The notes beneath the pieces are model-generated. The model ran no database searches. It had not been told where the DNA came from and saw nothing but the letters and a program-made list of their open reading frames with translations. Position numbers and translations under genes: made by a program. A stretch of DNA of 64,000 bases from Saccharopolyspora hordei. Its GTDB lineage: Bacteria; Actinomycetota; Actinomycetes; Mycobacteriales; Pseudonocardiaceae. The stretch spans positions 2,889,001-2,953,000 of the forward strand of contig NZ_JACCFJ010000001.1 of the NCBI RefSeq assembly GCF_013410345.1. Direction: 5' to 3'. This document shows positions 33,691 through 42,937 of the stretch, one piece after another; the stretch's first letter is position 1; every line of letters starts with the position of its first letter.

Positions 33691-35097
33691 GTGGAGAAAG
33701 GCGCTGCGGCCCTGAGCCGAGGCCTCACAGCACGGCACATCCGCTTCATCGCACTCGGCTCGGCCATCGGGACCGGGCTGTTCTACGGGTCGTCGGAGGC
33801 GATCGGGCTGGCGGGCCCCTCGGTGCTGTTCGCCTACCTGATCAGCGGCGCCGTGGTGTTCGTGGTGCTCCGGGCGCTCGGCGAGATGGCCGTCGCCGAC
33901 CCGGTGCCGGGCTCCTTCGGCGAGTACGCCAGCCGCCACCTCGGGCGCCTGCCCGGTTTCGTCACCGGCTGGACCTACGCGTTCGAGATGGTCATCGTCT
34001 GCATCGCCGACGTCACCGCGCTGGCGGTCTACATGGGGTTCTGGTTCCCCGGCGTGCCCCGCTGGACCTGGGTGCTGGCCACGCTGTTCGTCATCGCGGC
34101 GGTGAACCTGTTCAAGGTCAAGGTGTTCGGTGAGTTGGAGTTCTGGTTCTCGGTGATCAAGGTCGCCGCCATCGTCGCGATGATCGTCGGCGGCATCGCG
34201 GTGCTGGCCTTCGGCTTCACCTCCGGCGGCGGCCACGCCGACCCAGCGGTGAGCAACATCTGGTCCCAGGGCGGGATGTTCCCGCACGGCGTCGAGGGCT
34301 TCCTGCTGTCCTTCGCCGTGGTGATGTTCGCCTTCGGCGGCACCGAGATCATCGGCGTGACCGCAGGTGAGGCGGAGGACCCGCAGCAGACCATCCCGCG
34401 CGCGGTCAACACCGTGCCGGTGCGGATCCTGCTGTTCTACGTGCTGACGCTGGCCGTGATCATGGCGATCACCCCGTGGCACCAGATCACCGGCGAGGGC
34501 AGCCCCTTCGTGGAGATCTTCCAGGGCCTCGGCCTGGACTCCGCGGCGGCGGTGCTCAACGTCGTGGTCATCACCGCCGCGCTGTCGGCGATCAACAGCG
34601 ACATCTTCGGCGCCGGCCGGATGCTGTTCGGCATGGCCGAGCGCGGCCAGGCCCCGGCGATCATGGGCCGGGTCGGGCGCAACGGCGTGCCGTGGATGAC
34701 CGTCGTCATCATGACCGTCGCGCTGCTGGTCGGCGTGGTGCTCAACTACGCCGTGCCGGAGGACGTCTTCACGATCATCGCCTCCATCGCCACCTTCGCC
34801 ACGGTGTGGGTGTGGCTGATGATCATGCTGTCGCACTACCGGGCGCGGCGGAAGATGAGTGCGGAGGAGGCCGCCGCGCTGGCGTTCCCGGTGCCGCTGT
34901 GGCCGGTGGCGCAGATCGTCGCGATCGCCTTCCTCGTCTTCGTCTTCGTCCTGCTGGCCTTCTCGGCCGACACCCGCGTGGCGCTCGTCGTGGGCGCGGT
35001 GTGGCTCGCGCTGCTGTCGCTCGGCTACTGGCTGGGCATCGGCCGGCGGTCCCGCACCGGCGACGAGCGCGCCGTCTCCGAGACCCGGACGAGCTGA
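33691..35097 (+). CDS. Amino acid permease (APC superfamily, AAT type)
   Basis: This 468-aa protein has about 12 membrane helices. The N-terminal [23 protein letters not shown] with the consensus substrate loop, PGSFGEYA in the second loop and [15 protein letters not shown] after helix 6 mark the AAT family that carries proline, aromatic amino acids or GABA with protons. GTG 33691 follows GGGAGGAACC. The substrate cannot be read from sequence. Confidence 0.85.
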   Translation: MEKGAAALSRGLTARHIRFIALGSAIGTGLFYGSSEAIGLAGPSVLFAYLISGAVVFVVLRALGEMAVADPVPGSFGEYASRHLGRLPGFVTGWTYAFEMVIVCIADVTALAVYMGFWFPGVPRWTWVLATLFVIAAVNLFKVKVFGELEFWFSVIKVAAIVAMIVGGIAVLAFGFTSGGGHADPAVSNIWSQGGMFPHGVEGFLLSFAVVMFAFGGTEIIGVTAGEAEDPQQTIPRAVNTVPVRILLFYVLTLAVIMAITPWHQITGEGSPFVEIFQGLGLDSAAAVLNVVVITAALSAINSDIFGAGRMLFGMAERGQAPAIMGRVGRNGVPWMTVVIMTVALLVGVVLNYAVPEDVFTIIASIATFATVWVWLMIMLSHYRARRKMSAEEAAALAFPVPLWPVAQIVAIAFLVFVFVLLAFSADTRVALVVGAVWLALLSLGYWLGIGRRSRTGDERAVSETRTS

Positions 35098-35252
35098 GCC
35101 GGCCGCCGCTCGGCCGGGCGAACCGGACGAAGTTCGCCGCGCCGAACCGCGTCTGGGATACCAGACGGTGGCGCGGGCTCGGGCATTGCTCCGCCGGTCC
35201 TCGCGACTGACCGTGGAACGAACCTGGTTCGCGGCAGGGCGAGGAGTGGCAC

Positions 35253-36635
35253 ATGGCCGGTGGGTTGCGGGTCGAGCGGCGGTCGATCGACCCGGTGCCG
35301 GACAGCGAGCGGCACGGCAGTCCGCGCAGCCTGTTCACGCTGTGGTTCGCGAGCAACATGCAGATCACCGCGGCGGTGACCGGTGCGCTGCCGGTGCTCG
35401 TGGGGCTGCACCCGCTGTGGGCGCTGGTGGCCATCGCGGTGGGCAACGCGCTCGGCGGCGTGCCGATGGCGCTGCACGCGGCGCAAGGACCGAAGCTGGG
35501 CATCCCGCAGATGATCCAGAGCCGCGCGCAGTTCGGCGTGCACGGCGCGGTGCTGCCGCTGGTGCTCGTGGTGCTGATGTACCTCGGCTACTTCGCCAGC
35601 GGCAACGTGCTGGGCGGTCAGGCGCTCTCGGCGATCACCGGCCTGCCGGTGGACCTCAGCATCGTGGTCTACGCGGCGCTGTCCGCGCTCATCGCGATCG
35701 TCGGGTACCGGCTCATCCACCGCTTCGGCTGGCTGGCCTCGTTGGTGTCGGTCGTGGTGTTCGTGTACCTGACCGCCCGGCTGGTCACCACGCACGACCT
35801 CGGCGCGGTGCTGGCCGGTGCCGAGTTCGAGGTGCCCGAGTTCCTGCTGGCGCTGTCGCTCATCGCGTCCTGGCAGCTCACCTTCGGCCCCTACGTGGCG
35901 GACACCTCGCGCTACCTGCCGGCGAGCACCTCGGTCCGGGCGACGTTCTGGTGGACCTACGGCGGGACCGCGCTCGGCGCCACGTGGGCGATGTCGTTCG
36001 GCGCCATGGCCTACGCCGTGGCGGGTCAGCAGTTCAAGGGCCGCGAGGTCGCCTACGTGGTGGGCCTGGGCGGCGAGGCGCTGGTGCTGCCGCTGCTGCT
36101 GGCCATCGCCCTGGGCAAGCTCACCATCAACGTGCTCAACATCTACGGCGGCTACATGACCGTGGCCACGACGATGACCGCCTTCGCGCGCCGGGTGGTG
36201 CTGTCCCCGGCGACCCGGGTCGGCTACATCGCGCTCGTCGGCGTGCTCGGCGGGGTGCTGGCCGTGCTGGGCCGCGGGGACTTCCTGTCGAACTTCGTGC
36301 TGTTCCTGCACTTCCTGCTCTACTTCCTCACCCCGTGGAGCGCGGTCAACCTGGTCGACTTCTACTTCCTGCGCCGGGAGGACTACGACCTGGAGGCGAT
36401 GTACGACCCGGACGGTGCCTACGGACGCTGGTGCGTCCCGGCGCTGGTGGCCTACTTCGCGGGCATCGCGGTGCAGATCCCGTTCTCCCACGTGGAGGGT
36501 GTGTTCACCGGGTTCGCGGTCCCGCTGCTCGGTGGTGCGGACATCGCGTGGCTGCTCGGGCTCGCCGTGCCCGGTGCGATCTACTGGGCGGCGATGCGCA
36601 ACCGGACGGGTGCCGCCGAGCGCGTGGCCGGGTAG
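35253..36635 (+). CDS. NCS1-family permease, cytosine/purine type
   Basis: This 460-aa protein has about 12 membrane helices. Its signature regions are SLFTLWFASNMQITAAVTGALPV, the GPKLGIPQMIQSRAQFG loop of purine/cytosine permeases, and WSAVNLVDFYFLRREDYD near the C-terminus. It would import cytosine, purines or related bases with a cation. It follows the amino acid permease after 155 bases; no catabolic gene for a base is next to it. Confidence 0.85.
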   Translation: MAGGLRVERRSIDPVPDSERHGSPRSLFTLWFASNMQITAAVTGALPVLVGLHPLWALVAIAVGNALGGVPMALHAAQGPKLGIPQMIQSRAQFGVHGAVLPLVLVVLMYLGYFASGNVLGGQALSAITGLPVDLSIVVYAALSALIAIVGYRLIHRFGWLASLVSVVVFVYLTARLVTTHDLGAVLAGAEFEVPEFLLALSLIASWQLTFGPYVADTSRYLPASTSVRATFWWTYGGTALGATWAMSFGAMAYAVAGQQFKGREVAYVVGLGGEALVLPLLLAIALGKLTINVLNIYGGYMTVATTMTAFARRVVLSPATRVGYIALVGVLGGVLAVLGRGDFLSNFVLFLHFLLYFLTPWSAVNLVDFYFLRREDYDLEAMYDPDGAYGRWCVPALVAYFAGIAVQIPFSHVEGVFTGFAVPLLGGADIAWLLGLAVPGAIYWAAMRNRTGAAERVAG

Positions 36636-36907
36636 GCGCACTCGCTGAGGTGTTCACAGTGGACTGATCGTGCCGCGAGAACCGTTGTGGCCGATCGTGG
36701 TCCAGGCTGTCATCCCGCGCCACTGTCACGCAAGGGTGCGAGTCCAGTTCGCCCGGGAAGTCGTCCGTTGCCGCTTCCGGCCGGTCGCCGCCGTCGACCG
36801 CCTCGGCCGGGACCGGGTTGTGGCGAGAACTGGTCGCCGGGGTTCTCCGCGGCGGGGACGGTCGTCCAAGGTGGGTGGCCCAGCACTCGCAGCGGAGGGA
36901 GGTGCCG

Positions 36908-38386
36908 GTGGCCGCCCACGGAACCACCCCGGTCGCCGCTGGTGCGCAGCGGCGTGCGACCCGGTGCCTCGACCCCGCCGAGCTCGCCGACCTGGAACTG
37001 CTGCTGGACGGCGCTTTCCCGCCGCTGCGCGGGTTCCTCACCGCCGACGAGGCCGAGTCGGTGCGCACCCGGCAGCAGCTGCGGGAGGGCGTGCCCTGGC
37101 CGGACCCGATCACGCTGCGCGTGCCCGACGACATCGCCGCAGCCGAGGAGATCGAGCTGCGCGACGCCGAGGGCGCCCCGGTCGCGCTGGTGCGCAACGA
37201 CGCTCCCTGGCGCGACGGCACCGGCGCGCACGCCGCGGGCCCGGTCCAGCCCCTGGGGGAACCCACCGGCGTGCTGCGCCGGATGCGCCCGCCCGCTGCG
37301 GAGGTCCGCGCGAGCATGCCCGACGGGCCGGTGCTCGGGCTGTTGCCGGAAGAACCGCTGCACCACCGCGAACTGGCGCAGGTCCGCGCCCTGGCCGCCG
37401 AGCTCGACGCGCACGTGCTGGTGCTGCCGCGGATGAGCGGCCCGCGACCGGAACTGCTCGTGCAGGCCGTGCTGGCCGCCGGACCGGAACTGCCGGAGGG
37501 CACCACGATCGTGCCGGTGCCGCTGGTGCGCCGCAGCGACCCGAAGCGCGACGCGGTGCTGGCCGCGCACGTGGCCGCCGCCTACGGCGCCACCCACCTG
37601 GTCTCGCGGTTCCCGGTGGAGCAGGCCCCGATCGCGGTGCTGGAGCCGCCGGAGGTGGTGCGCGACCGCGCCGACCGGTGGCTCCCCGCCGCGCAGGTCC
37701 CCGCCGCCGACCGCCGCCCCGGGCTCAGCGCCGAGCTGGTCCGCGAGCTGCTCGACCGCGGCGCGGACCTGCCCGACTGGTTCACCACACCGGCGATCGC
37801 CGAGGTGCAGCGCCGGATGCACCCGCCGCTGGCCCACCGCGGGTTCACCGTGCTGTTCACCGGCCTGTCCGGCGCGGGCAAGTCCACCGTCGCCCGGGCG
37901 CTGCGCGAGCAGCTCAACCGGCACGACCACCGCGCGGTGACGTTGCTCGACGGCGACGTGGTCCGGCGGACCCTGTGCGAGGGGTTGGGGTTCTCCGCTG
38001 CCGACCGCAGCCGGAACGTGCGGCGCATCGGCTACGTGGCCGCGGAGGTCACCCGGCACGGCGGTGCGGCGATCTGCGCGCCCATCGCTCCGTACCGCGC
38101 CGACCGCGACGCGGTGCGCCGGATGGTCACGGAGGTCGGCGGTTTCGTGCTGGTCCACGTCGCCACCCCGCTGGCGGAGTGCGAGCGGCGCGACCGCAAG
38201 GGCCTGTACCGGGAGGCGCGGGCCGGCGCGATCCCCGAGTTCACCGGGGTGTCCGCGCCCTACGAGGTCCCCGACGACGCCGACCTCGTCCTGGACACCT
38301 CGGTGCTGTCACCGGACGAGGCGGTGGCACGCGTCGTGGCCGTGCTGCGCGAGCGGGGCTGGGTGGGGTCGTGGACTGGGGAGTAG
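36908..38386 (+). CDS. cysC: APS kinase (CysC) fused to a degenerate ATP-sulfurylase-like domain
   Basis: The C-terminal 180 residues are a complete adenylylsulfate kinase, with P-loop GLSGAGKSTVARAL, DGDVVRRTLCEGLGFS, RSRNVRRIGYVA and DRKGLYREARAGAIPEFTG. It makes PAPS from APS. The first 310 or so residues resemble ATP sulfurylase, but the QxRNPxHxxH catalytic motif is eroded to LPEEPLHHRE, so this half is probably not catalytic. Real sulfurylase activity is supplied by cysD-cysN downstream. GTG 36908 follows GGAGGGAGG; GTG 36902 is an alternative. Confidence 0.85.
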   Translation: MAAHGTTPVAAGAQRRATRCLDPAELADLELLLDGAFPPLRGFLTADEAESVRTRQQLREGVPWPDPITLRVPDDIAAAEEIELRDAEGAPVALVRNDAPWRDGTGAHAAGPVQPLGEPTGVLRRMRPPAAEVRASMPDGPVLGLLPEEPLHHRELAQVRALAAELDAHVLVLPRMSGPRPELLVQAVLAAGPELPEGTTIVPVPLVRRSDPKRDAVLAAHVAAAYGATHLVSRFPVEQAPIAVLEPPEVVRDRADRWLPAAQVPAADRRPGLSAELVRELLDRGADLPDWFTTPAIAEVQRRMHPPLAHRGFTVLFTGLSGAGKSTVARALREQLNRHDHRAVTLLDGDVVRRTLCEGLGFSAADRSRNVRRIGYVAAEVTRHGGAAICAPIAPYRADRDAVRRMVTEVGGFVLVHVATPLAECERRDRKGLYREARAGAIPEFTGVSAPYEVPDDADLVLDTSVLSPDEAVARVVAVLRERGWVGSWTGE

Positions 38387-39363
38387 CGGCGACCGGGCTG
38401 CTCACCGGCCTGATGGTGGGCGTGACCGGCATGGGCGGTGGGGCGCTGACGATGCCGCTGCTGACCCTGGTGTTCGGCGTGCCGCCGCTGGCCGCGGTGT
38501 CGTCGGACCTGGTCGCCGCAGCGGTGGTGAAACCGGTCGGGGCGGCGGTGCACCTGCGCCGCGGCACGGTGCGGCCGCAGCTCGTCGGCTGGCTGTGCCT
38601 CGGGTCGTTGCCGTGCGCCGCGGTCGGGTCGCTGCTGGCCGGGTCGCTGGGCCGGACCGCGGAGTCGGTGCTCGAGGACGTCATCGGGGTCGCGGTGCTG
38701 CTGGCGGTCGGCACGTTGCTCGCGCGGATGTGGCTCGACCACCGGGCCGCGGACGGAGGAGCGCCGGTGCGGCCGGTGCCGACGGTGCTGCTGGGCGGGG
38801 TGGCCGGGATGGTGGTGGGACTGACCTCGGTCGGTTCCGGGTCGATCGTCATCGTGGTCCTGCTGCTGCTCCACCGCGGCCTGAGCTCGGCGCGGCTGGT
38901 CGGCACCGACCTCGTGCACGCGGTGCCGCTGGTGCTGGTGGCCGCGGCCGGACACCTGCTCGCCGGCGACGTCCGCCCCGGACTCGTCGGTGCGCTGCTG
39001 GTCGGGTCGCTGCCCGGGGTGCTGGTGGGTGCGCTGGTCTCGGCGCGGGTGCCGGACCGGCCGGTGCGCGTGCTCGTGGGCGGGATGCTGGTGACCAGCG
39101 GGTCGGTGGTGCTCGGGGCGGACGTCGTGCTCGGCGGGGCCGCGGGCCTGCTGGCGGTGCTGGTCGGCGCGGCGCTCCCGCTGCTGCGCGGCGCCGGAGT
39201 CGTCGGACGTGCCCGCGGTGCGCGGGCCGGGGAGGTGTCGGGTGAAGGTGGACGACCACGAGCTGGCCGCACGGCTGGCGGAACGGGCGGGGGAGCACCT
39301 GCTCACGGTGCGGACGACGGGATCGTCCACATCGGACCCGAAGGCGCTCGGCGCGGCGGGTGA
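38371..39363 (+). CDS. TSUP-family (TauE/SafE) anion permease
   Basis: This protein of up to 330 aa has about eight membrane helices in two related halves. GLLTGLMVGVTGMGGGALTMPLL begins the first half, and GGVAGMVVGLTSVGSGSIVIVVLLL begins the second; both carry the TSUP glycine motif. Family members move sulfite, sulfoacetate or sulfate-like anions. It starts 16 bases inside the cysC frame. The protein-like part ends near 39230, but the frame runs to 39363 inside cysQ, giving a hydrophilic Gly/Arg-rich tail of about 40 residues. Confidence 0.82.
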   Translation: MDWGVAATGLLTGLMVGVTGMGGGALTMPLLTLVFGVPPLAAVSSDLVAAAVVKPVGAAVHLRRGTVRPQLVGWLCLGSLPCAAVGSLLAGSLGRTAESVLEDVIGVAVLLAVGTLLARMWLDHRAADGGAPVRPVPTVLLGGVAGMVVGLTSVGSGSIVIVVLLLLHRGLSSARLVGTDLVHAVPLVLVAAAGHLLAGDVRPGLVGALLVGSLPGVLVGALVSARVPDRPVRVLVGGMLVTSGSVVLGADVVLGGAAGLLAVLVGAALPLLRGAGVVGRARGARAGEVSGEGGRPRAGRTAGGTGGGAPAHGADDGIVHIGPEGARRGG

Positions 39364-40006
39364 CGCGGCGGCCCACGCGCTGCTCTGCGAGGCGCTGGCG
39401 CAGGAACGCCCGCAGGACCCGGTGCTGTCGGAGCACGGCGTGTCCGGTCCGGCGCCCCGTCCCGGAGGCCGGGTCTGGATCGTCGACCCGCTGGACGGCA
39501 CCCGGGAGTTCTCCGAACCCGGCCGCACCGACTGGGCGGTGCACGTCGCGCTGGTCGAGGAGCACGAGGTGCGCGCCGCCGCGGTGGCCCTGCCCGCGCG
39601 GGGCACCGTGCTCAGCACCCGAGGGCCGGCCGAGCAGGCCCCACGCAGCGCATCGCGGTCGCGGATCGCGGTCAGCCGCAGCCGTCCACCGGAGTTCGTG
39701 CACGACGTCGCCGCGGACGTCGGCGCCGAGCTCGTCCCGATGGGCTCGGCCGGCGCCAAGATCTCCGCGGTGGTCCTCGGTGAGGTCGACGCCTACCTGC
39801 ACGGCGGCGGGCAGTACGAGTGGGACAGCGCCGCCCCGGTGGGGGTCGCCCGTGCCGCCGGGTTGCACACCAGCCGTCTGGACGGCTCCGCGCCGGTCTA
39901 CGGCCGGACCGACCCGTGGCTGCCGGACCTGCTGGTCTGCCGGCGCGACCTGGCCGGCGCGCTGCTCGACGCCGTGTCCCGCACCCGAGCAGAGGGGAGT
40001 CGCTGA
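39242..40006 (+). CDS. cysQ: 3'(2'),5'-bisphosphate nucleotidase CysQ
   Basis: This 254-aa member of the inositol-monophosphatase fold has the metal-binding WIVDPLDGTREF near residue 78 and YEWDSAAPVGVA near 193. It breaks down PAP, the by-product left when PAPS gives up its sulfate, and so prevents product inhibition. GTG 39242 follows GGGGAGG with good spacing. It overlaps the TSUP frame by 122 bases and the cysD start by one base. Confidence 0.88.
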   Translation: MKVDDHELAARLAERAGEHLLTVRTTGSSTSDPKALGAAGDAAAHALLCEALAQERPQDPVLSEHGVSGPAPRPGGRVWIVDPLDGTREFSEPGRTDWAVHVALVEEHEVRAAAVALPARGTVLSTRGPAEQAPRSASRSRIAVSRSRPPEFVHDVAADVGAELVPMGSAGAKISAVVLGEVDAYLHGGGQYEWDSAAPVGVARAAGLHTSRLDGSAPVYGRTDPWLPDLLVCRRDLAGALLDAVSRTRAEGSR

Positions 40007-40905
40007 TGCCGACCGAGCTGTCCCGCCTCGACCTGCTGGAGTCCGAGGCGGTGCACCTGATCCGCGAGGTGGTGGCCGAGTTCGACCGCCCGGCGCTGCT
40101 GTTCTCCGGCGGCAAGGACTCCGCGGTCCTGCTGCGGCTGGCGGAGAAGGCGATGGCCCCGGCACCGATCCCGTTCCCGGTGCTGCACGTCGACACCGGG
40201 CACAACTTCGAGGAGGTGCTGGAGTTCCGGGACCGCCGCGCCGCCGAGCTGGGCGTCCGGCTGGTGGTCGCCTCGGTGCAGGACTCGATCGACGTCGGCC
40301 GGGTCGCCGAGCAGCCCGGAGGCAGCCGCAATCGCGCGCAGACCGTCACCCTGCTGGACGCCATCGCCGAGCACCGCTTCGACGCGCTGTTCGGCGGTGC
40401 CCGCCGGGACGAGGAACGCGCCCGCGCCAAGGAACGGATGCTGTCCTTCCGCGACGCCTTCGGCCAGTGGGACCCGCGCAACCAGCGCCCGGAGCTGTGG
40501 AACCTCTACAACGGGCTGATCCACCCCGGCGAGCACGTGCGCGCGTTCCCGCTGTCGAACTGGACCGAGCGCGACGTGTGGGCCTACATCGAGTGCGAGG
40601 GCGTGGAACTGCCGTCGCTGTACTTCGCGCACAACCGCAAGGTCTTCGAGCGCGACGGGATGCTGCTGGCCGACAACCCCTTCCTGCCGCGGGACCCGAG
40701 CGAGGTGCTGGTCGAGAAGTCCGTGCGGTTCCGCACGGTCGGCGACATGACCTGCACCGGCGCGGTCCCGTCCACCGCCACCACCGTGTCTGAGGTGATC
40801 GCCGAGATCGCCGCGACCCGGGTGAGCGAGCGCGGCCAGACCCGGGCCGACGACCGCACCAGTGCCGCCGCCATGGAGGACCGCAAGCGGGAGGGGTACT
40901 TCTGA
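40006..40905 (+). CDS. cysD: Sulfate adenylyltransferase small subunit CysD
   Basis: This 299-aa PP-loop ATP pyrophosphatase catalyses the adenylyl transfer from ATP to sulfate. The PP-loop is LLFSGGKDSAVLL near residue 31. GGARRDEERARAKER and the C-terminal FRTVGDMTCTGAV...EDRKREGYF are diagnostic. Start and stop each overlap the neighbouring gene by one base (TGATG), so cysQ, cysD and cysN are one translation unit. Confidence 0.95.
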   Translation: MPTELSRLDLLESEAVHLIREVVAEFDRPALLFSGGKDSAVLLRLAEKAMAPAPIPFPVLHVDTGHNFEEVLEFRDRRAAELGVRLVVASVQDSIDVGRVAEQPGGSRNRAQTVTLLDAIAEHRFDALFGGARRDEERARAKERMLSFRDAFGQWDPRNQRPELWNLYNGLIHPGEHVRAFPLSNWTERDVWAYIECEGVELPSLYFAHNRKVFERDGMLLADNPFLPRDPSEVLVEKSVRFRTVGDMTCTGAVPSTATTVSEVIAEIAATRVSERGQTRADDRTSAAAMEDRKREGYF

Positions 40906-42188
40906 TGAGCACCGCGACGGACCAGCGACCCGCCTTCGCCCCGGCGCGCAGCCTGCTGCGGTTCGCCACCGCGGGCGCGGTCGACGACGGCAAGAGCACG
41001 CTGATCGGCCGGCTGCTGCACGACTCCCGGTCGCTGCTGGCCGACCAGCTGGAACAGCTCGAACTCGCCAGCGCCGAGCGCGGCGACGACGGGCTGGACC
41101 TGGCGATGCTCACCGACGGACTGCGCGCCGAGCGCGAGCAGGGCATCACCATCGACGTGGCGCACCGCTACTTCGAGACCGCGCGGCGGGCGTTCATCAT
41201 TGCCGACACCCCCGGCCACGCCCAGTACACCCGCAACATGGTCACCGGCGCGTCCACCGCCGACCTGGCGATCGTGCTGGTCGACGCCCGCAACGGGCTG
41301 ACCGAGCAGAGCCGCAGGCACGCGGTGCTGGCCGCGCTGCTGCGGGTGCGGCAGCTGGTGCTGGCGGTCAACAAGATGGACCTGGTCGGCTTCGACGAGG
41401 CGGTGTTCGGCACCATCGCCGCCGAGTTCGCCGCCTTCACCGACCGGCTCGAGGTCCGGCAGGTCACCGCCATCCCGATCTCGGCGCTGCGCGGCGACAA
41501 CGTCGTGCACCGCTCGGAGGCGATGCCCTGGTACGACGGGCCGTCGCTGCTGGAGCACCTGGAGGAGGTCGACGCCGGGGACGACCGGGCGGCCGGGCCG
41601 TTCCGGTTGCCGGTGCAGTGCGCCCTCCGCGCCCCGGAGCGCGACTACCGCGGCTACGCCGGGCAGATCGCCGGCGGCACGATCGCCCAGGACGAGGAGG
41701 TCCTGCACCTGCCGTCCGGGACGCGCACCACCGTGGTCGCGGTCGACACCGCCGACGGCGAGCTCGACCGGGCGCGGGCGCCGCAGTCGGTGACCGTGCG
41801 GCTGGCCGACGACCTCGACGTCGGCCGTGGCGACATGCTGTGCGCCGCCGAGAACGCCCCGGCCGCAACCGAGGAGCTCACCGCCGAGGTGTGCTGGATG
41901 TCGGCGACGTCCGCGCTCGAACCGGGTCGGCGGCTGCTGCTCAAGCACACCACCCGCACCGTCAAGGCGGTGGTCGCCGAGGTCCGGGACCGGCTGGACG
42001 TCACCACGCTGCACCGCAGTCCGGTCGTGCGGCTCGAGCTCAACGAGATCGGCGCGGTCGTCCTGCGGCTGGCGCAGCCGGTGTTCTGCGACCGCTACGC
42101 CGACAACCGGGCCACCGGCGGCGCGGTGCTCATCGACGAGGCCACCCACGCCACCGTCGGCGCGGTCCTCATCACCGGGACGCACTGA
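40905..42188 (+). CDS. cysN: Sulfate adenylyltransferase GTPase subunit CysN
   Basis: This 427-aa EF-Tu-like GTPase drives APS formation by CysD. GTP-binding motifs are AVDDGKSTLIGRLL (G1), DTPGHAQYTRNM (G3) and VNKMDL (G4). Two beta-barrel domains follow. It lacks the CysC extension that many actinobacterial CysNC proteins carry, fitting with the separate APS kinase upstream. The ATG overlaps the cysD stop by one base. Confidence 0.95.
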   Translation: MSTATDQRPAFAPARSLLRFATAGAVDDGKSTLIGRLLHDSRSLLADQLEQLELASAERGDDGLDLAMLTDGLRAEREQGITIDVAHRYFETARRAFIIADTPGHAQYTRNMVTGASTADLAIVLVDARNGLTEQSRRHAVLAALLRVRQLVLAVNKMDLVGFDEAVFGTIAAEFAAFTDRLEVRQVTAIPISALRGDNVVHRSEAMPWYDGPSLLEHLEEVDAGDDRAAGPFRLPVQCALRAPERDYRGYAGQIAGGTIAQDEEVLHLPSGTRTTVVAVDTADGELDRARAPQSVTVRLADDLDVGRGDMLCAAENAPAATEELTAEVCWMSATSALEPGRRLLLKHTTRTVKAVVAEVRDRLDVTTLHRSPVVRLELNEIGAVVLRLAQPVFCDRYADNRATGGAVLIDEATHATVGAVLITGTH

Positions 42189-42258
42189 GACCCCGCGCGG
42201 CGCCGGCGCCGCGCACCGGTTCCGCCGGAGACGGCGGTACGACGACGAGGAGCAGGGA

Positions 42259-42909
42259 ATGGTGCAGATCATCGGGGCCGGGTTCGGCCGCACCGGTACC
42301 GCGTCGCTGAAGGCGGCGCTGGAACGCCTCGGCTTCGGCCCGTGCTACCACATGTTCGAGGTCATCGCGAAGCCCGAGCGGGTGCGGGACTGGGAGCGGG
42401 CGCTGGACGGCGAGGTCTCCGACTGGGAGACCGTGCTCGGCGGTTTCCAGTCCACTGTGGATTGGCCTGGTTGTGCCTTCTGGCGCGAACTCGTCGACTC
42501 CTACCCGGACGCCAAGGTCGTGCTGACCGTGCGCGACCCGGAGAAGTGGTACGACAGCGTGCACAGCACGATCTACCAGTTCGTGCAGGAGGAACCGGGC
42601 GACGACGACTTCAGCGTGAAGCTGCGCCCGACCATCGAGCGGATGATCTGGAACGGCACCTTCGGCGGCCGCTTCGACGACCGCGCGCACGCCATCGAGG
42701 TCTTCCAGCGGCACAACGCCGCGGTCCAGGAGGCCGTGCCGGCCGACCGGCTGCTGGTCTACCAGGTCGGCGAGGGCTGGCAGCGGCTGTGCGACTTCCT
42801 CGGTGTCCCCGTCCCCGACGTGGACTTCCCGCACGTCAACGACGCGGCCTCGATCCGGGGCCTGGTCGAGCGGATCCGCCGCGACGGCGAGGTGCCCACG
42901 CTGGCCTGA
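42259..42909 (+). CDS. Sulfotransferase-family protein
   Basis: This 216-aa P-loop protein opens VQIIGAGFGRTGTASLKAALERLGFGPCYHM, the PAPS-binding loop of the sulfotransferase_3-like family. It also has VVLTVRDPEKWYDSV for the 3'-phosphate site and LLVYQVGEGWQRLCDFLGVPVP near the end. It should transfer sulfate from PAPS to an unknown acceptor in the cytosol. It lies 70 bases after cysN behind GAGGAGCAGGG, and with the upstream genes forms a set that makes, uses and recycles PAPS. Confidence 0.82.
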   Translation: MVQIIGAGFGRTGTASLKAALERLGFGPCYHMFEVIAKPERVRDWERALDGEVSDWETVLGGFQSTVDWPGCAFWRELVDSYPDAKVVLTVRDPEKWYDSVHSTIYQFVQEEPGDDDFSVKLRPTIERMIWNGTFGGRFDDRAHAIEVFQRHNAAVQEAVPADRLLVYQVGEGWQRLCDFLGVPVPDVDFPHVNDAASIRGLVERIRRDGEVPTLA

Positions 42910-42937
42910 GGGGCGGCGCCCGTGCTCGCGGCCGCGG

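Noticed and set aside
33304..34836. 510-codon minus-strand frame over the amino acid permease
   Set aside because: His/Asp/Gly-rich antisense shadow of the permease; no domain.
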